Positions 34,882 to 47,400 of a DNA stretch of 64,000 bases are shown here, piece after piece. This stretch comes from Rhea pennata (lineage: Eukaryota; Chordata; Aves; Rheiformes; Rheidae). Positions within the stretch are counted from its first letter, which is position 1. Each line of letters opens with the position of its first letter. Location of the stretch: the NCBI RefSeq assembly GCF_028389875.1, contig NC_084678.1:17948899-18012898 (forward strand). The letters are read 5' to 3'. A model generated the notes under the pieces. It saw only the letters and a list, made by a program, of their open reading frames with translations, made no database searches and was not told the DNA's origin. The position numbers were made by a program, and so were the translations under genes.

Positions 34882-37800
34882 GTGCCGCGGAAGAGGGAAC
34901 CGAGAGCGAGGAAGGCGTGCGGAGCCGCCGCGCCTCCCCGCACGGGACGGCCCCGCGCCCCAGCCGGATGGGCGAGCGAAAGCGCTTCCTGCTTGGCCAC
35001 GGCCCTGCGCCCGCGGCTCACCTGCGCCCGGCCAGCCCCGGCAGCGAGGCTGCCTCCTCTCCTTGGGGACCACGGCAGACTATGAAAAACAGGAGGCAAC
35101 TGCTCAGTTTTCAGCTCTACGTCCGATGCAAACATTTTTCCCTGGCAGCAGAAGCAGGCTCTCAGCAGAGCAGACGTGCTGCTGGCACCGCTTTGATTCT
35201 GCTGGCCGAGCTCGGCAGGTTTGTTTGCTTGCTCTGTGCTCTGCCTGGCTGCTTTTCCTTGGGCAGAGGCTGCACTGGAGCTGCCTCGGAGCCCTCCTGC
35301 CCCACCAGGCTCTGGCACTGGCTACAGCCATCATCAGCCAAAGGCACCAAACAGCAGCTGGACTGGCAAAGAGGCACCTGACCCGGGCTGGGAGCCCCCG
35401 ATGGGGCAGTAGGGATGGCTGAAATAAAGGAGCATCCTCCTCTCCTCTGCCGCAGAGCGGCCGTGTGCAGGGGGGACCCCGTGGCCCCAGGTGTAAGAGG
35501 TCCGGGGGGTCCCGCCATGCTGCAGCACTTGGGCTGGGGAGTACCGAACGCTGCACGTGGGCTGGGTGCAGCGAGGTGGAGGAAAGGGGAAGCACCTCTG
35601 CCGCTGCAGATGAGCGCCGTGCTCCAGGCACGAGCCGAGCAGGCAGGACAACCCCGTGCAGGCTTCGGAGGCTGCCCTGCAGAGCCCCACTGATCCCGGC
35701 CACAGCCGTCACGGGGAAGGAAGAAGAAACAATTTAAGTCACTTTCATTTCCCTTTCCAGAAACGGAGCGGGACACAGGAAATCCTCGGCAGCTGATACA
35801 GGCAAGTATCACCTCTGGATTCTGGGAAGCCCTCGTTGCCACAGGCAACATCCCTGAATTAAGCACTTGTGAAACGTAGCTATTGCTCAACCTGTTGCAG
35901 CCTGAAGTGGCCACACACTTGCAGCGATGGTGGAGCCTGGAGAAGAGATGCAGCTCCAGCAGGGCCCGGAGAGGCCAGGCAGCACGTGGAGGCATCGTTG
36001 CCGGAGGCATTCGGCACACGGAGGCTTGGTGCTGCGAAGGCTCCCGCGGTTTCAGAAAGGGGCCCTCAGGGCTGGCTGCCGGAGGCACAGCACACGCGCA
36101 CCCCATTCCTGTGCGCGACGATTGCTCGGGAGAGCGAGACTGCTGCCAGCACGTGCTCCAGGAGCCAGGGAGGTGCAAAACTGCCAGTGCTGCCCCGCTT
36201 GCGGGCGTCCCCGCACCCTGCCCCGCTCCCCGTGCCGCACCAGGCACCCGCTGCCAGAAACAAGGAGAGCACAGCCCGCGGCTCCGGCGCTCGCCGTGCC
36301 CATCAGAGCCACAGCAAACGGCCCCCGGGCACAGCAACGGGCCGAGACCCCCAGCCGCCTCCGAGGGCGGGAGCTGGGAGCCAGCTCGTTTCCCATGGAA
36401 AGCAGAAGCCAGGAGCAGAGCGGGGGACTACAGCCCCCGCACCACCAGCCACTGAGCCAGTGGCTGCCTCCTGGCAGCTCTCCGCCGGGTCTGGCTCTGT
36501 GCAAACGAGTTGCTCCAAAGCTTCCCGTTCATGACACTGCATCCGAGAATGGGTGGTTTTGTAATGTTTAACGTCTTCAGGACAAGCATTAAGGAACCAG
36601 AACCTCTTATAAGAGGAGAAATGAAATTTCATGGGGAGCGACATACAGAGGAAGCATAAATAGAAAGTTTTTCCATCTGAGTTTCCATCTGAGCAAATTT
36701 TAAAGCTGAACTCAAAAACCTTTGCACAGCACAAGTCCTAACAGAAGAGACCTTTGTTTGCCAAGGAACAGCTGAAAACACTTCTAACACCCCGTCGCAA
36801 GGGCCGGCCCCGCCGGTGCGTCATGCTGGGGATGACGGCAGCGAAGGGGTGGTGAAATTCTGCTCTGCCCGAGCAGAGGGGAAAGGGCTTTGCCGGGGTG
36901 CCCCGAGCTGCCAGGGAGGGGCCAGAGCGGGCGGCCGCGCGCAGCCGTGGCGGGAGCAGCTCCCCGGGCTGCCACGGCCCTTTTCCGCTCCCCCGAGCGA
37001 TGCCGCTGCCCCGCCAGGACCGTCCCGCCGTCGCGCGCAGGCTCTCGGGGGCCCCGTCCCGGCCCCGCAGGGCGGCTCTGCCCCTCGGCGCCCGCCGCGA
37101 CGGCCCGTTGCGGACGTGGGGCCGCCCGGCAGGGTTTATCGCTCCTCGGGCGGCGAGCGAGGACAGCCGGGCGCAGCAGCCGCCGGAGGGGGGAATCGGC
37201 TGGAGGTGCTTCCCCAGCACCGCATCCGGCCCAGGAGCTCCCCAGGGCTCCGCGATCCTGCCGGAGGTGCCGAGCCGAGCCAGTGGCTTATCCGGCTTTT
37301 ATGTTTGCAAAGCAAATCGGTGTGCTGCCTAACGGGGAAGCACACGGGGAAAACCCAGAGAGACTTGGCAAGGAAAGCAGGAGCCGCCTGGCTGGTCTGA
37401 AGGGGGCTTGGAAAGAGGAGCCTGCAGCCAGGAGCAGGAGACTCTCGGGCACCGCAGCCAGGGCAGAGGCTCATCTGCAGGTTCGCTGCCAGCAGCGGAG
37501 CAGGGCTCCAAGCAGGACCACAGCCGCCGTGATGTCCCTGGATCTGCAGGCGAGCGGAGACGCCTTCCAAAGGGTTTCATCCCGACCCCCGTGACGGGCC
37601 GGTGGCACGGAGGTGCCAGAGAGCCCGCGGCCCCCGCACTGCCCACCTGACACGGCCCCTCAGCACCTGCTGCTGCAAGTCTCCGAAAGCATCTAAAAAT
37701 ACAGGCGGGGGCTCCTCTCCCGCTGTTGTTTTCCCAGCTGTGGGATCACCTGGCCCCAGCACGACCTGGGGCCCGGCTGCCGCTGGGGGGGCTCTCCCAT

Positions 37801-39580
37801 CGCAGCGAGGTTACCAGCTGGATTGAGAGAGCTGGTGCCTGCCTCAAAACCAAGCGCCTGGCAGCACCGGGGACGCTGCCTCGCTGGAGCGCACCGCAGC
37901 ACAGCCACGCAAGGCGGTCGGCTGCAAGCTCAGCGGGGGCACGGGCTTCCCCGGAGGGCTGCACGGTGCTGGAGAGGGCGGAGAGCAGGTCGTGGTGCCT
38001 GGGGGCCCAGCGGGAGACAGGGGGATGGCTCTGCAGAAAAGTCAAAACAGAAATGCAGGAATGGTGACCTCCGGCAGCGCCTGGCGGGGGGTGAATGGCG
38101 GCTCTGTGCCGGCGGAGGGGCAGGGGGAAAGGCCACGCGCACAGCTGCTCGGGCAGGGCAGTCGCAGGGGTCAGGCCTGGGCTGCCGGTTGCTGCAGACG
38201 CAGCCTGCGACACCCCTGCTCCAAACCTCACTGCCGTGGGGCTGTTTTGGGGTGCTGCAGGGATTTAGCGCAGGATGCAGCTGGGGCAGCCCAGCCGAGC
38301 GCAGCGCACCCAGGCACGGCACGCCGTGGGGCCCAGCCAGGGGTGGCTTCACGTCTTCCTTCCTGGCTCGCCAGCCCTGCTGCCACCCAGGCATCCTACC
38401 TGCTGCCTCCCGGATCCAGCGGGACATGGCTCAGCACCCTCTACCTCCTGCTCTGTGCTCCTCCCTGCCCGCAGCGCCTGCCTGCGGGTGCACTGGCCAG
38501 AGCAAGCTCTGGGGCACGCTTCAGAGCCGACTGAGCAATTAAACAGGAGGCCACAGGAGGTGGCATCATGCTTCCTCGTACCCTTGCATTCAGAAAAACT
38601 CCAGAAAGCCTGAAGCAGAGTATATGAACTAATGCAATTAAGGAGCAATTGGCTGCTGGTGGGGAAGGGAGGAGCTGGCCCCGATTTGCATCAGGGTTCC
38701 TGGGCGGGTGTCTCGCATGGGGGCCTGACTGTGTCTTGGCCAAGGGGTGACCCGTGGGGAGTTGGCAGTGCCAGTGGCTCTGCACCGCAGCCATGCTGCC
38801 ACGCTGGGGCGTGCCTTGTGCCGCGGGCCCCGGCTGCTCTCGGCCCTCCTTGGTGCGGGGAGCCTGGGGCTGCCGTCGTCCCCGGGCAAGACCTGTCACT
38901 TTCTGCGCCTGCTGCCAGGGTGCTGTGGCTGCTCCCGCCTGCGCCTGAGCCCTTGCAGCGCTCGTGACCTGTAGTGCAGGAAGAGCTCTTGCAACTCCCA
39001 AGGAAATGGGAAGGGAAGGCAGAGAGCCCTCCCTCGTGCCGTTCCTCCCCTCCGCGCGAGCCAGCAGCCCAGCTGTACTGTCTCCCGGCCTCCGCTTGTT
39101 TTCACAGCGTGTCCTTCGGCCGCTGACTAATCCCTGGGCGAGCGTCACCGCGACCACCCCGTCCCAGCCAGCAGCTCTGGGGCCAGGAGCTCGCGGCCCG
39201 CGCCGTGGCCGTTCCCGCTGCCAGCGCCCGGCGCCTGGCCCAGGGGCTGCGTGCGCCCGGCTCCTGCCAGGGGATGAGGGGCTCTGCCGGGCAGCGGTTC
39301 GGGTCAGACTGCTCCACATCTGTGCGTTTGGCTTTTGCGCTGACTGATTTTGTACAACTTCTGGCCAGTAAATCATACTTTCTGCCTTGAAATAGGTACT
39401 TTCCATCGTTGAAGCATCCCAAAAAGCCCCACAAGGCACTTTCCCTGCAATATAATTCTGGGCCAGTTCACAAATGAAAACTCCAAACTTTTGTTAAGTG
39501 CTTCGAGTACGAAACACTCCCTCATGCTTCGTATCAACATTTGCCTATATTTGAAAGGAGCAGAAGCACCCCTAAATTGT
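34882..39580. other. Spacer without recognised genes
   Basis: Between the divergent BPI and KIAA1755 genes I see no exon of a known family. The sequence is moderately to strongly G+C-rich, especially at 36780-37300. Open frames such as 35162-36337 on the minus strand have no domain, no repeated motif and no splice structure that I recognise. Confidence 0.6.
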
Positions 39581-39587
39581 GCATACA

Positions 39588-39650
39588 TGCATATATATAT
39601 ACACAAATACATATACATGTTGTGTGTGCATGAGTGTACAGAGGCACACG
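39588..39650. repeat. AT/TG-rich microsatellite
   Basis: Short run of catgcatatatatatacac followed by tgtgtgtgcatgagtg, in the spacer just before the G+C-rich minisatellite. Confidence 0.85.
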
Positions 39651-39769
39651 TGCGCGCGTGGAGTTTTGCAGTTTGGCTGGTATTGTGGATGATCATTCGC
39701 AGCCTGGAGCAGGATTTTGGAGCGATGCCGCTCTGCGCAACAGGGCACTGCTTTCGGCGTTCCCACCAG

Positions 39770-40500
39770 CTCTGCCGGGCTCCCCATGCCCCCGGGCTCC
39801 TTGCGCCCCGTTGGGCTCCCCACAGGCTCCCCAAAGCTCCCCGTGGGCTCCCTGCACCCCATTGGGCTCCCTGCGCCGCTAGGCTGCCTATGCCACGTGG
39901 GTTCCCCACACCCCAGGGTTCCCCGTGGGCTCCCTGTGCCCCACCAGCCTTCCCGCAGGCTCCCTGCACTGACGGGCTCCCCGCACACCCGGGCTCCCCG
40001 CGGGCTCCCTGCACCACCAGACTCCATGCACCCCGTTGGACTCCCCATGCCCCGCCAGGCTCCCCGCAGGCTCCCCACGCCCCGTTGCGCTCCCCGCGGG
40101 CTCCCCGCGCCCCGTTGCGCTACCCGCAGGCTCCCCACGGGCTCCCCACACCCTGGGCTCCCCGCGGGCTCCCCGCACCCCCCCCGGGCTCCGCGCGGGC
40201 TCCCCGCGCCCCGTTGCGCTCCCTGCCGTCTCCTCGCACCCCCGGGCTCCCAGTGGGCTCCTCACACCCCCGGGCTCCCCGCGGGCTCCCCGCACCCCCG
40301 GGCTCCCCGCGGGCTCCCCGCACCGCCAGGCTCCCCGCGGGCTCCCCGCGCCCCGTCGCGCTCCCCGCGGGCTCCTCACACCCCCGGGCTCCCCGCGGGC
40401 TCCCCGCACCCCCGGGCTCCCCGCGGGCTCCCCGCGCCGCCGGGCTCCCCGCGGGCTCCCCGCACCCCCGGGCTCCCCGCGGGCTCCCCGCGCCGCCGGG
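39770..40500. repeat. G+C-rich minisatellite, gctccccgcgg units
   Basis: Built from gggctccccgcgggctcccc followed by gcacccc or gcgccgc, with an approximate period of 27 bp in its later part. It becomes more regular towards the KIAA1755 side, and ends in the CpG-rich region at about 40500. The long stop-free frames across it on both strands come from the repeat. Confidence 0.95.
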
Positions 40501-41460
40501 CGCAGCGGGGCCGCCGCGGGGCCGCACCGGGGCGGCGGCGGCGCCCGGCCCGGGCCGCGCTGCCCCGCCGGAGCCGCGCGGCCGCCTTGGAGCCGTCTCC
40601 GCAGACAGCCCCCTCCCTCCCCCCTTTCCACTCCCCTCCTCCCCCCCTCGCCAGCGGGGCTTGCTCTTTTTCTTCTGTTTTTGTCCTTTCTTTCTTTTTT
40701 TTTTTTTTTTTTTCCCTCTTTACGAGAGCCGCGGGTGAGTGGGAGGGATCCTGCCCGCCCGGCTTTCCCAGGCCGGCGCGGGATGGAGGCTCGGCGGCAG
40801 AGGCCGGGCGGCCCGCGGGCCGGTGCTCGGCGCTGCCGGGCCGCCGCCGGGGCGCCGGGACAGCGCTGAGGAGCGGCGGCGGCGGCGGCGGAGCGGCCCC
40901 AAGGAAGGAAGAAGGGACGGGGCGCTTGCAGCCGCCCTCCCCGGCCCCCCCCGCCTCTTCCCGTTAAGCATGGTAATTCCTTCTGCTTTTGCACCCCCCC
41001 CGCAGCCCGGCCAGTGCTCCCCACCGCGGGGCCGCGCTCGCCCGGCCTGCAGCAGCCCCTCGCGCTACCTGCGCCGCGGCCCGCGTGCACCTGCCCGCGG
41101 CGAGGCCGCCAGCCGGGCACCAGCACCGGCACCGGCATGGCCCCGTGAGAGCTGCCCGCCGCCGGCACCGCCGCCCCGGCAGCGCTGGGGCTCGGCGAGC
41201 GCGGGCGAGCCTGGCGAGACGCACGCGGGGCTGCGGGCTGCGACCCGGCGTCGTCGCTCCAGCTGCGCTGCGAAGCTTCGCAGGGGGATTCGGAGCAGGA
41301 GCGGGGTGCTGGTGCGCTCAGCACGACTGCCTCCGTCGCGCCGGGACGCTCAGCAGCCCGCTCATCCGCTCGCCGCCGCCTCTCTCGCTGGGGCCGGCTC
41401 TGTTGCCTTGGGCTCCCAGGCTGTGCTGCCCTGAACGCTGGCCTTGTATTCCTCCGTGCT
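40500..41460 (+). promoter_or_regulatory. KIAA1755: CpG-rich region around the putative KIAA1755 first exon
   Basis: Very CpG-rich DNA with GGCGGC runs, interrupted by a pyrimidine/T tract at 40687-40713. It contains the proposed initiator codon at 40970. No TATA box is apparent. The promoter role is inferred from position and base composition. Confidence 0.5.
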
Positions 41461-44400
41461 GCCGCTGCTCTTTAAAACTCTTGTGCCAAACTCTTGCTGA
41501 AAGTAAGAGCTGCAGAAGAGGGAGAGGAATTGTTATTCACTGCTGGTTGCGGCATTCAAACCATGCTCCCATCCCGAGCGGGGGGAGAGGGAGCTGAGTT
41601 GCCCCGTTGGTCTGGATGGGCATTAAACAGCTCTGCTGCAGCGGAGCACCAGAGCCCCGCTCCTCCCACGGGTGCAAACCGCTTTTAAAAATATGGGCAT
41701 TTGGGGAGAAATATCAATCTCTATTTAACGGCACTTTGGCTTATTAAAATGGAAATAGGTTTGCAAATGTAAATCTCCTTATGCTCCCTAATGCCTTTTG
41801 TTTCATTCTTGCATTTCGTTTAAACCGGTGAAGGGAAGCAGGCTAATTGGTTTCTTTTTGATTTCTAATCGCTCCGCGGCCAGGCTCGCCTCGGCACCCG
41901 GCGCTAACGCGACACTGCGCGCTGCGTGCGCCCCGCGAAGTGCTGCCCGCGGTGAACTGCTTTGTGACGCTTAGTGAAAACGTCGTTAGGCATTCGAGGC
42001 CAAAATACTCCTCGGCAGAACAACTCTGTATCTGGTGCCTCCATCAGTCAACAGTTTTGTTCTGACTTTGGCTGGAGCAGTCCCCGCTGTTTCGTGAAGT
42101 TCTGGGCGGTTTTGTTCCGTTCGCAGGGAAGCGCCTGTGTTCCTGGAGCCGCTCCGTCCTCTGCCGAGGCCATTTCCTGTTGGGCAGTGTGGTTAGGGAT
42201 TTGGAAGATGTTCTTCTTTCCCATCATAGCAGGGTTGCTCCCTTTCTCAGATACTTACGAGTTTCTGCAAGATGGGGAAGCCCCTGGTGGCTTCCAAGGC
42301 GGCTTTTATCCTCAGTCTCCAAGGTGGCTCTGGAGCCCCTGGAGTCTCCCGCATGCTCCAGGTGCTGTTGGACACGGAGCAGCCGCCGGGATGCAGGGCG
42401 CAGGACGGCAGCAGTGGCTGGCACGGGGCCCTGAGCCCCGAAGCCTGCCTAGCCAAGGGATTCTGCTGCTTTTCCTCTTCCTCTTTTTCCTGCCTTTTTT
42501 GCCCGCAGCAGATGAGCTGGGGTGGGAAGAGCTGGTCCGTTCCCACGAGCGGCGCGGGGGCCATGCCAGGGTGCTGCCGGGCGGCTCCGGGCCGCGGCAC
42601 CGGCGCGCGGGGCCCCAGCGCTGCCGGCAGGCTGCAAGGCGAATCGGAGAGGTGGGATTTACCCGGCAGCGAGGGCTCCCGTCGCTCCCTGGAAGGCAAA
42701 GTCGGAGGAAGCGTGAGAAAGCCGGCGGGTGAGCAGCGGGCGTGGAGAGGCGTTGCAGGGGACGGGCTTGCGGATGGGGCACCGAGAATGCGCCCTGCTC
42801 GGGCCCTCCAGCCTCCCCTTCCAGGCCCAACGGCAGGAGTTTTCTGTGCGGAAACGCTGAGAAAAAGTCAAGAAGAGTGAACCAAAGCATGACTGCAAAG
42901 TGCTTTAGCTAAAGCGCATTAAGGCTAATTGAGCTGAGTTAACCAATTTGCCACTTTGTTTCTCAATGGGCCTCCAGACCAGGGATTAGCTGCCTGAAGC
43001 TAATTCCCACCCCGGCTCCGTGTCCGGAGCGCCGGTGCGGGAGCGCACCTTTGGCCCGCGCCGCGGGGCCCGCGGGAGCTGCATCACCGTTGAATTTAAT
43101 ACAAACTATCTGATTGCTTCCTTCCATGGATCAGCTACATTGGTGAGATCAGCACGAGCCTGGAAACAAGGTCTAAGTAATTAATGTCTTCAGAAAAGCT
43201 GGAAGAGCAAACTCAGAAATAGGAGTTTTTGCATGGCACAAGCCCAGGCTTTCTCGCCCGGCTGCGGAGAGCCTTGCTTTGCAGCGGCATGGGGCTCGAG
43301 CTCAGCACAGCATTTCCCAGAAAACACGCCCGTGATTAATTTTGAGTTAATCACATTCAGCGATGAGCCTGAATTGAAACACCCGCTCCGTCTTCAGATG
43401 TTCGTCCTTCCCCCGCCCCCCTCGGAGCGCTGCATTCCTCCAGCGAGCCGGCGAGCCGCGAGCGCGGCACTGCGCGGCGGCCGCCTCCGCTTAACCCTTT
43501 GCTGCTGCTGCTGCTGCTGCTCCCGTCTCCCGCGTTACAGGCGGAGGGACGAGCGCGGCGGGAGGTGACATTTGGAGCCCGTCTTTCGACCGCATTAAAC
43601 CGCAGCCAAAGCCCACGAGTGCCGGCGACCTGTGCGCCGCGGGCGGGCGGGCGGGCGGGCGCCGGGGGCCGCGGGCGCGGGACGCCCCGTCTGCGGGCGA
43701 GCCCTGCCCAGCGCCGCTCTGCTCCCTCCCTCCCGCAGGACGCCCGCTCCCTGGACGCGGCGGTGCAGAGCGCCCTGCGAGCCCTGTACCCGCCCTTCGA
43801 AGCCACGGCGCCCACGGTGCTCGGCCAGGTGTTTCGCCTCCTGGAGACCAGCTACCGGGGGGACGGGCTCTGCTGCCTCCTCGACTTCCTCATCCCGGCC
43901 AAGCGCCTCTTCGAACACGTGCGGCAGGCGGCCTGCGTAAGCTCCCCGACAGCGCCCGCGCCGCGCCCGGCGTCGCGCTGCGCCCCGCTCCTGCGTGCCG
44001 GAGGGCTTGCCCCAAAGCACGGCATTTTGCCCCAAAGCGGGACGCTCCACGTGGCGGTGCCGGGCCGGGGAGCCCGGGCTGCGAGGCTCCTGCCCGGCAC
44101 CCGGCGTGGCCCGCGGCCCCGTGCCCGTGCCCTCCGCGCGGCGCCCCGGCGTGCACGGCGCTGCGGGAGCCGCGGGAGCCCCGGGCGAGCCTCCCGCGCC
44201 GCCCGCTCTCCGCACCGGAGCGGCCGGGGAGCGCGCGGCGGGCGGCTGCGTGCTGCGGAGCGGCGGGGACGCGGCGCCGGCTCACGCGGCCGCCTGCCTC
44301 CCCGCCAGGCTCCCTACTTCAACTGCATCTTCCTCCACGAGGGCTGGCCGCTGTGCCTGCGCGAGAAGGTGGTTGTGCACCTCGCGCCGCTCAACCCCCT

Positions 44401-47400
44401 CCTGCTGCGCTCCGGCGACTTCTACCTGCAGGCCGAGCCCTGCGCGGGGCGCGCGGCTCGCCTCACCGTCAAGCACCTCTCCCGCGACCTGCGCACGGTG
44501 CGGGAGACGCCCGTCCCCGAGGCCACCTACGCGCTGCTCTTCACCAACGAGTGGCTGGAGGAGATCAACTGCGAGCACGACGGCGCCCCGCTGCACACCT
44601 GCCTCGTGGCCACCGAGGACGGCGTTGCCCCGCTGCCCTGGAGCAGCATCGCCACGCCGGAGTTCGTCGACGGGGCCGGCGCGGGGCCCGGCTGCGCGGC
44701 GGGGGCGGCGGGGGCGGCGGGGGCGGCGGCGGGGACGTCCTCCCCCGCGGCAGCCCCGAGCCGCCGCGCGGCCGCGGAGCCGGCGCCGCCGGGCGCCCCC
44801 GGGCCCCTCTGCACGGCCGACGCGCCGCGGCCCTACGGCAACGTCGCGGGCCCCGTCCCGGGCTGCAAAGATGCGTCTCAAAGGTCCGGCCAGGGAAAAT
44901 ACCCAGGACTTATCAAAGTGGCCCAGCTGGGGCCGCGGAAGAAGCCGGCCACGCTCGTTGTGCCCAGCTTGCGCGAGATCGTCAGCCAGAACCTGGAGGG
45001 GGAGTACGTGGACCTGCTGGAGCTGTCCGAGGAGAAGCTGGACCTGCTGGCCCGGTCGCTGCCGGGGCCGGGGGGCCGCGGCGGCCTGGCGCCCGGCTCG
45101 GGGGCCGCCTGCCCGCCCTGCCGGGGCAGCGGGCACCTCGCCGGCGAGCCCTGCTGCTACGGCTCCCGGTGCCGCCACCGCGACTCCTACCTGGCTGCCC
45201 TGCAAAACCCCGTGAGCTTCGGCGCTGGGCTCATGGCAGCCATCCGGGAGGAGCCCGACGGCCCCGGGCCCGCGCCGCCCCCGGCTGCCGGCGGCAGCCC
45301 CGTGCTCCGCTCCCGCGCGGCGGCGGCGGCAGCGGCGGCGGCGGGGGACCCTGGCGCGGAGGCGGAGGATGCCGCCAAGCAGGGCAACCTCAAGCTGCTC
45401 AAGTCCCCGGCTCGCGCGGAGGTGACGGGCTCCGGCCACAAGTTCTCCTTCCTGAAGGGCCAGCGGCACGGGGCAGCGCCCGGGGACGGCTCCGCCGCGG
45501 CCCGAGCCGCCAGCCACCCCCAGGCGCCCTGGAAGAAGATGTCGGCGATTTACTCTCCCAGGATGAGCAGAGCGAAACTCGCCGGGAAAGGTAACGGCGG
45601 CCGCGCAGACGCCCCCGCGCTGCGTCTCCCTGCCCTTCTCCGCTCTGCCGGCTCATCTCTGTCTCCTCTTCTCGTGGGCAGGTCCGGACCCGGCGGCCGG
45701 CGCCTCCGCGGACGACGGGGCCCCGCCGGGCGCCAGCGGCCGCTCTGCGCCGGGCGCGGGCCGGGAGCGCGGCGCCCCGCGGCCGCCGGCCTGGCAGGAG
45801 CTGCACGCCGGGCTCCTGCGCTCCGGCGTCGTGCGTCTGCCAGGTACCGCCGGCGCCCGGCGCCTGCCCGCAGCGGCCGCGGCGGGGAACGTGCCTTTCT
45901 GCCTGGGACGGGCCCCGAAGGAAGGGGTCGGGGCTTTGCAGGAACCCAGAAAGCCCCAAGTGGGAAATTTTCAGTCCATTGGGCAATATTTTTTCTTTTT
46001 TTTAAGAAAAGGCAGCCTGCGCTGAGCAGCGGACATGGTTTCTGCTCTCAGCTGCAAGCAGCCCTCCTACACCATTCCTCAGAAATGAAGCTTTTCAGCT
46101 TTTAGCTGCCAAATACTAAACATTTGGTTGATTTCTTTTCCCAGGAGCTGAAAACTGTGACAAAACCATCTTTTTTCCAGGCAAAACATCCCCAGCAGGC
46201 TGCCCCGGCATTTCCCGGGGCGCACAAGCCCCGAGCTCGGGAGGGGGCTGGAGACCCGCAGCCGCGGCGCTCGTACCCGCCGCAGCTGCAACATATTAAG
46301 CCGGGCTGCGCGGGAGCCCCCCGGCACGGGACCCGGACGGGCGGGCTGCAGCCCCCGCACGCCCCGTCCCCGTCCCCATCCCGTCCCCTCTTGAGAAACC
46401 AAAGCAGCGGCCAAGGCGAGCGGTCGCCCGCCCTGCTGGGGTTTGCAAAGCTGCCGGTGTTTTGCAGCCGCCGGCTGCCTCCGGCGGGGCCGGGCTCCGG
46501 GGCCACTCGACGTCTGCTTCCTCCGCAGGGAGCACTGACAAGCTGGGCCACGCCATCATCCAGGTGACCACCAGCAGCACGGCCTGGGAGGCCGCGTGGT
46601 GCTCTGCCAGCGAGCTGGCGCGACTCGTCCTCTACCTCTGCTCCCTCCCCAGGTAGCGTCAGGGACCGGCCAGGGGGCCCCATTCCGGCTGCCTCCTGGC
46701 GTGGGGTCCCGGGCGGTGAGGGATGCCCCGCATCCCGTGCATGGCTGCTTGGGCACATCCCAGCTGGGGCACATTCCGGCTGGGACACATCCCAGCTGGG
46801 ACGCGTCCCGGCAGGGCACATCCTGCACACTGCAGCTGGGACACATCCCGGCTGGGGCACATCCTGCACACTGCAGCTGGGACACATCCCGGCTGGGGCA
46901 CATCCTGCACGCTGCAGCTGGGACGCATCCCGGCTGGGGCACATCCTGCACGCTGCAGCTGGGACGCGTCCCGGCAGGGCACATCCTGCACGCTGCAGCT
47001 GGGACGCATCCCGGCAGGGCACATCCTGCACGCTGCAGCTGGGACACATCCCGGCTGGGGCACATCCTGCACGCTGCAGCTGGGACGCATCCTGGCTGGG
47101 GCACATCCTGCACGCTGCAGCTGGGACACATCCCGGCTGGGGCACATCCTGCACACTGCAGCTGGGACACATCCCGGCTGGGGCACATCCTGCACACTGC
47201 AGCTGGGACACATCCCGGCTGGGGCACATCCTGCACGCTGCAGCTGGGACGCGTCCCGGCAGGGCACATCCTGCACGCTGCAGCTGGGACGCATCCCGGC
47301 TGGGGCACATCCTGCACGCTGCAGCTGGGACGCATCCTGGCTGGGGCACATCCTGCACGCTGCAGCTGGGACGCATCCCGGCTGGGGCACATCCTGCACG

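Noticed and set aside
39717-41324. Frames of 400-480 codons rich in Pro/Arg/Gly
   Set aside because: They cross the gctccccgcgg minisatellite and the CpG-rich region; composition explains the lack of stops.
41974-42732. 252-codon plus-strand frame
   Set aside because: No recognised domain; it lies inside the inferred first intron of KIAA1755 and ends in low-complexity Arg-rich sequence.
43499-43738. Extending the KIAA1755 exon upstream as coding sequence
   Set aside because: A clear cccgcag acceptor sits exactly where human similarity begins; the upstream open frame has no similarity and no Met in context.
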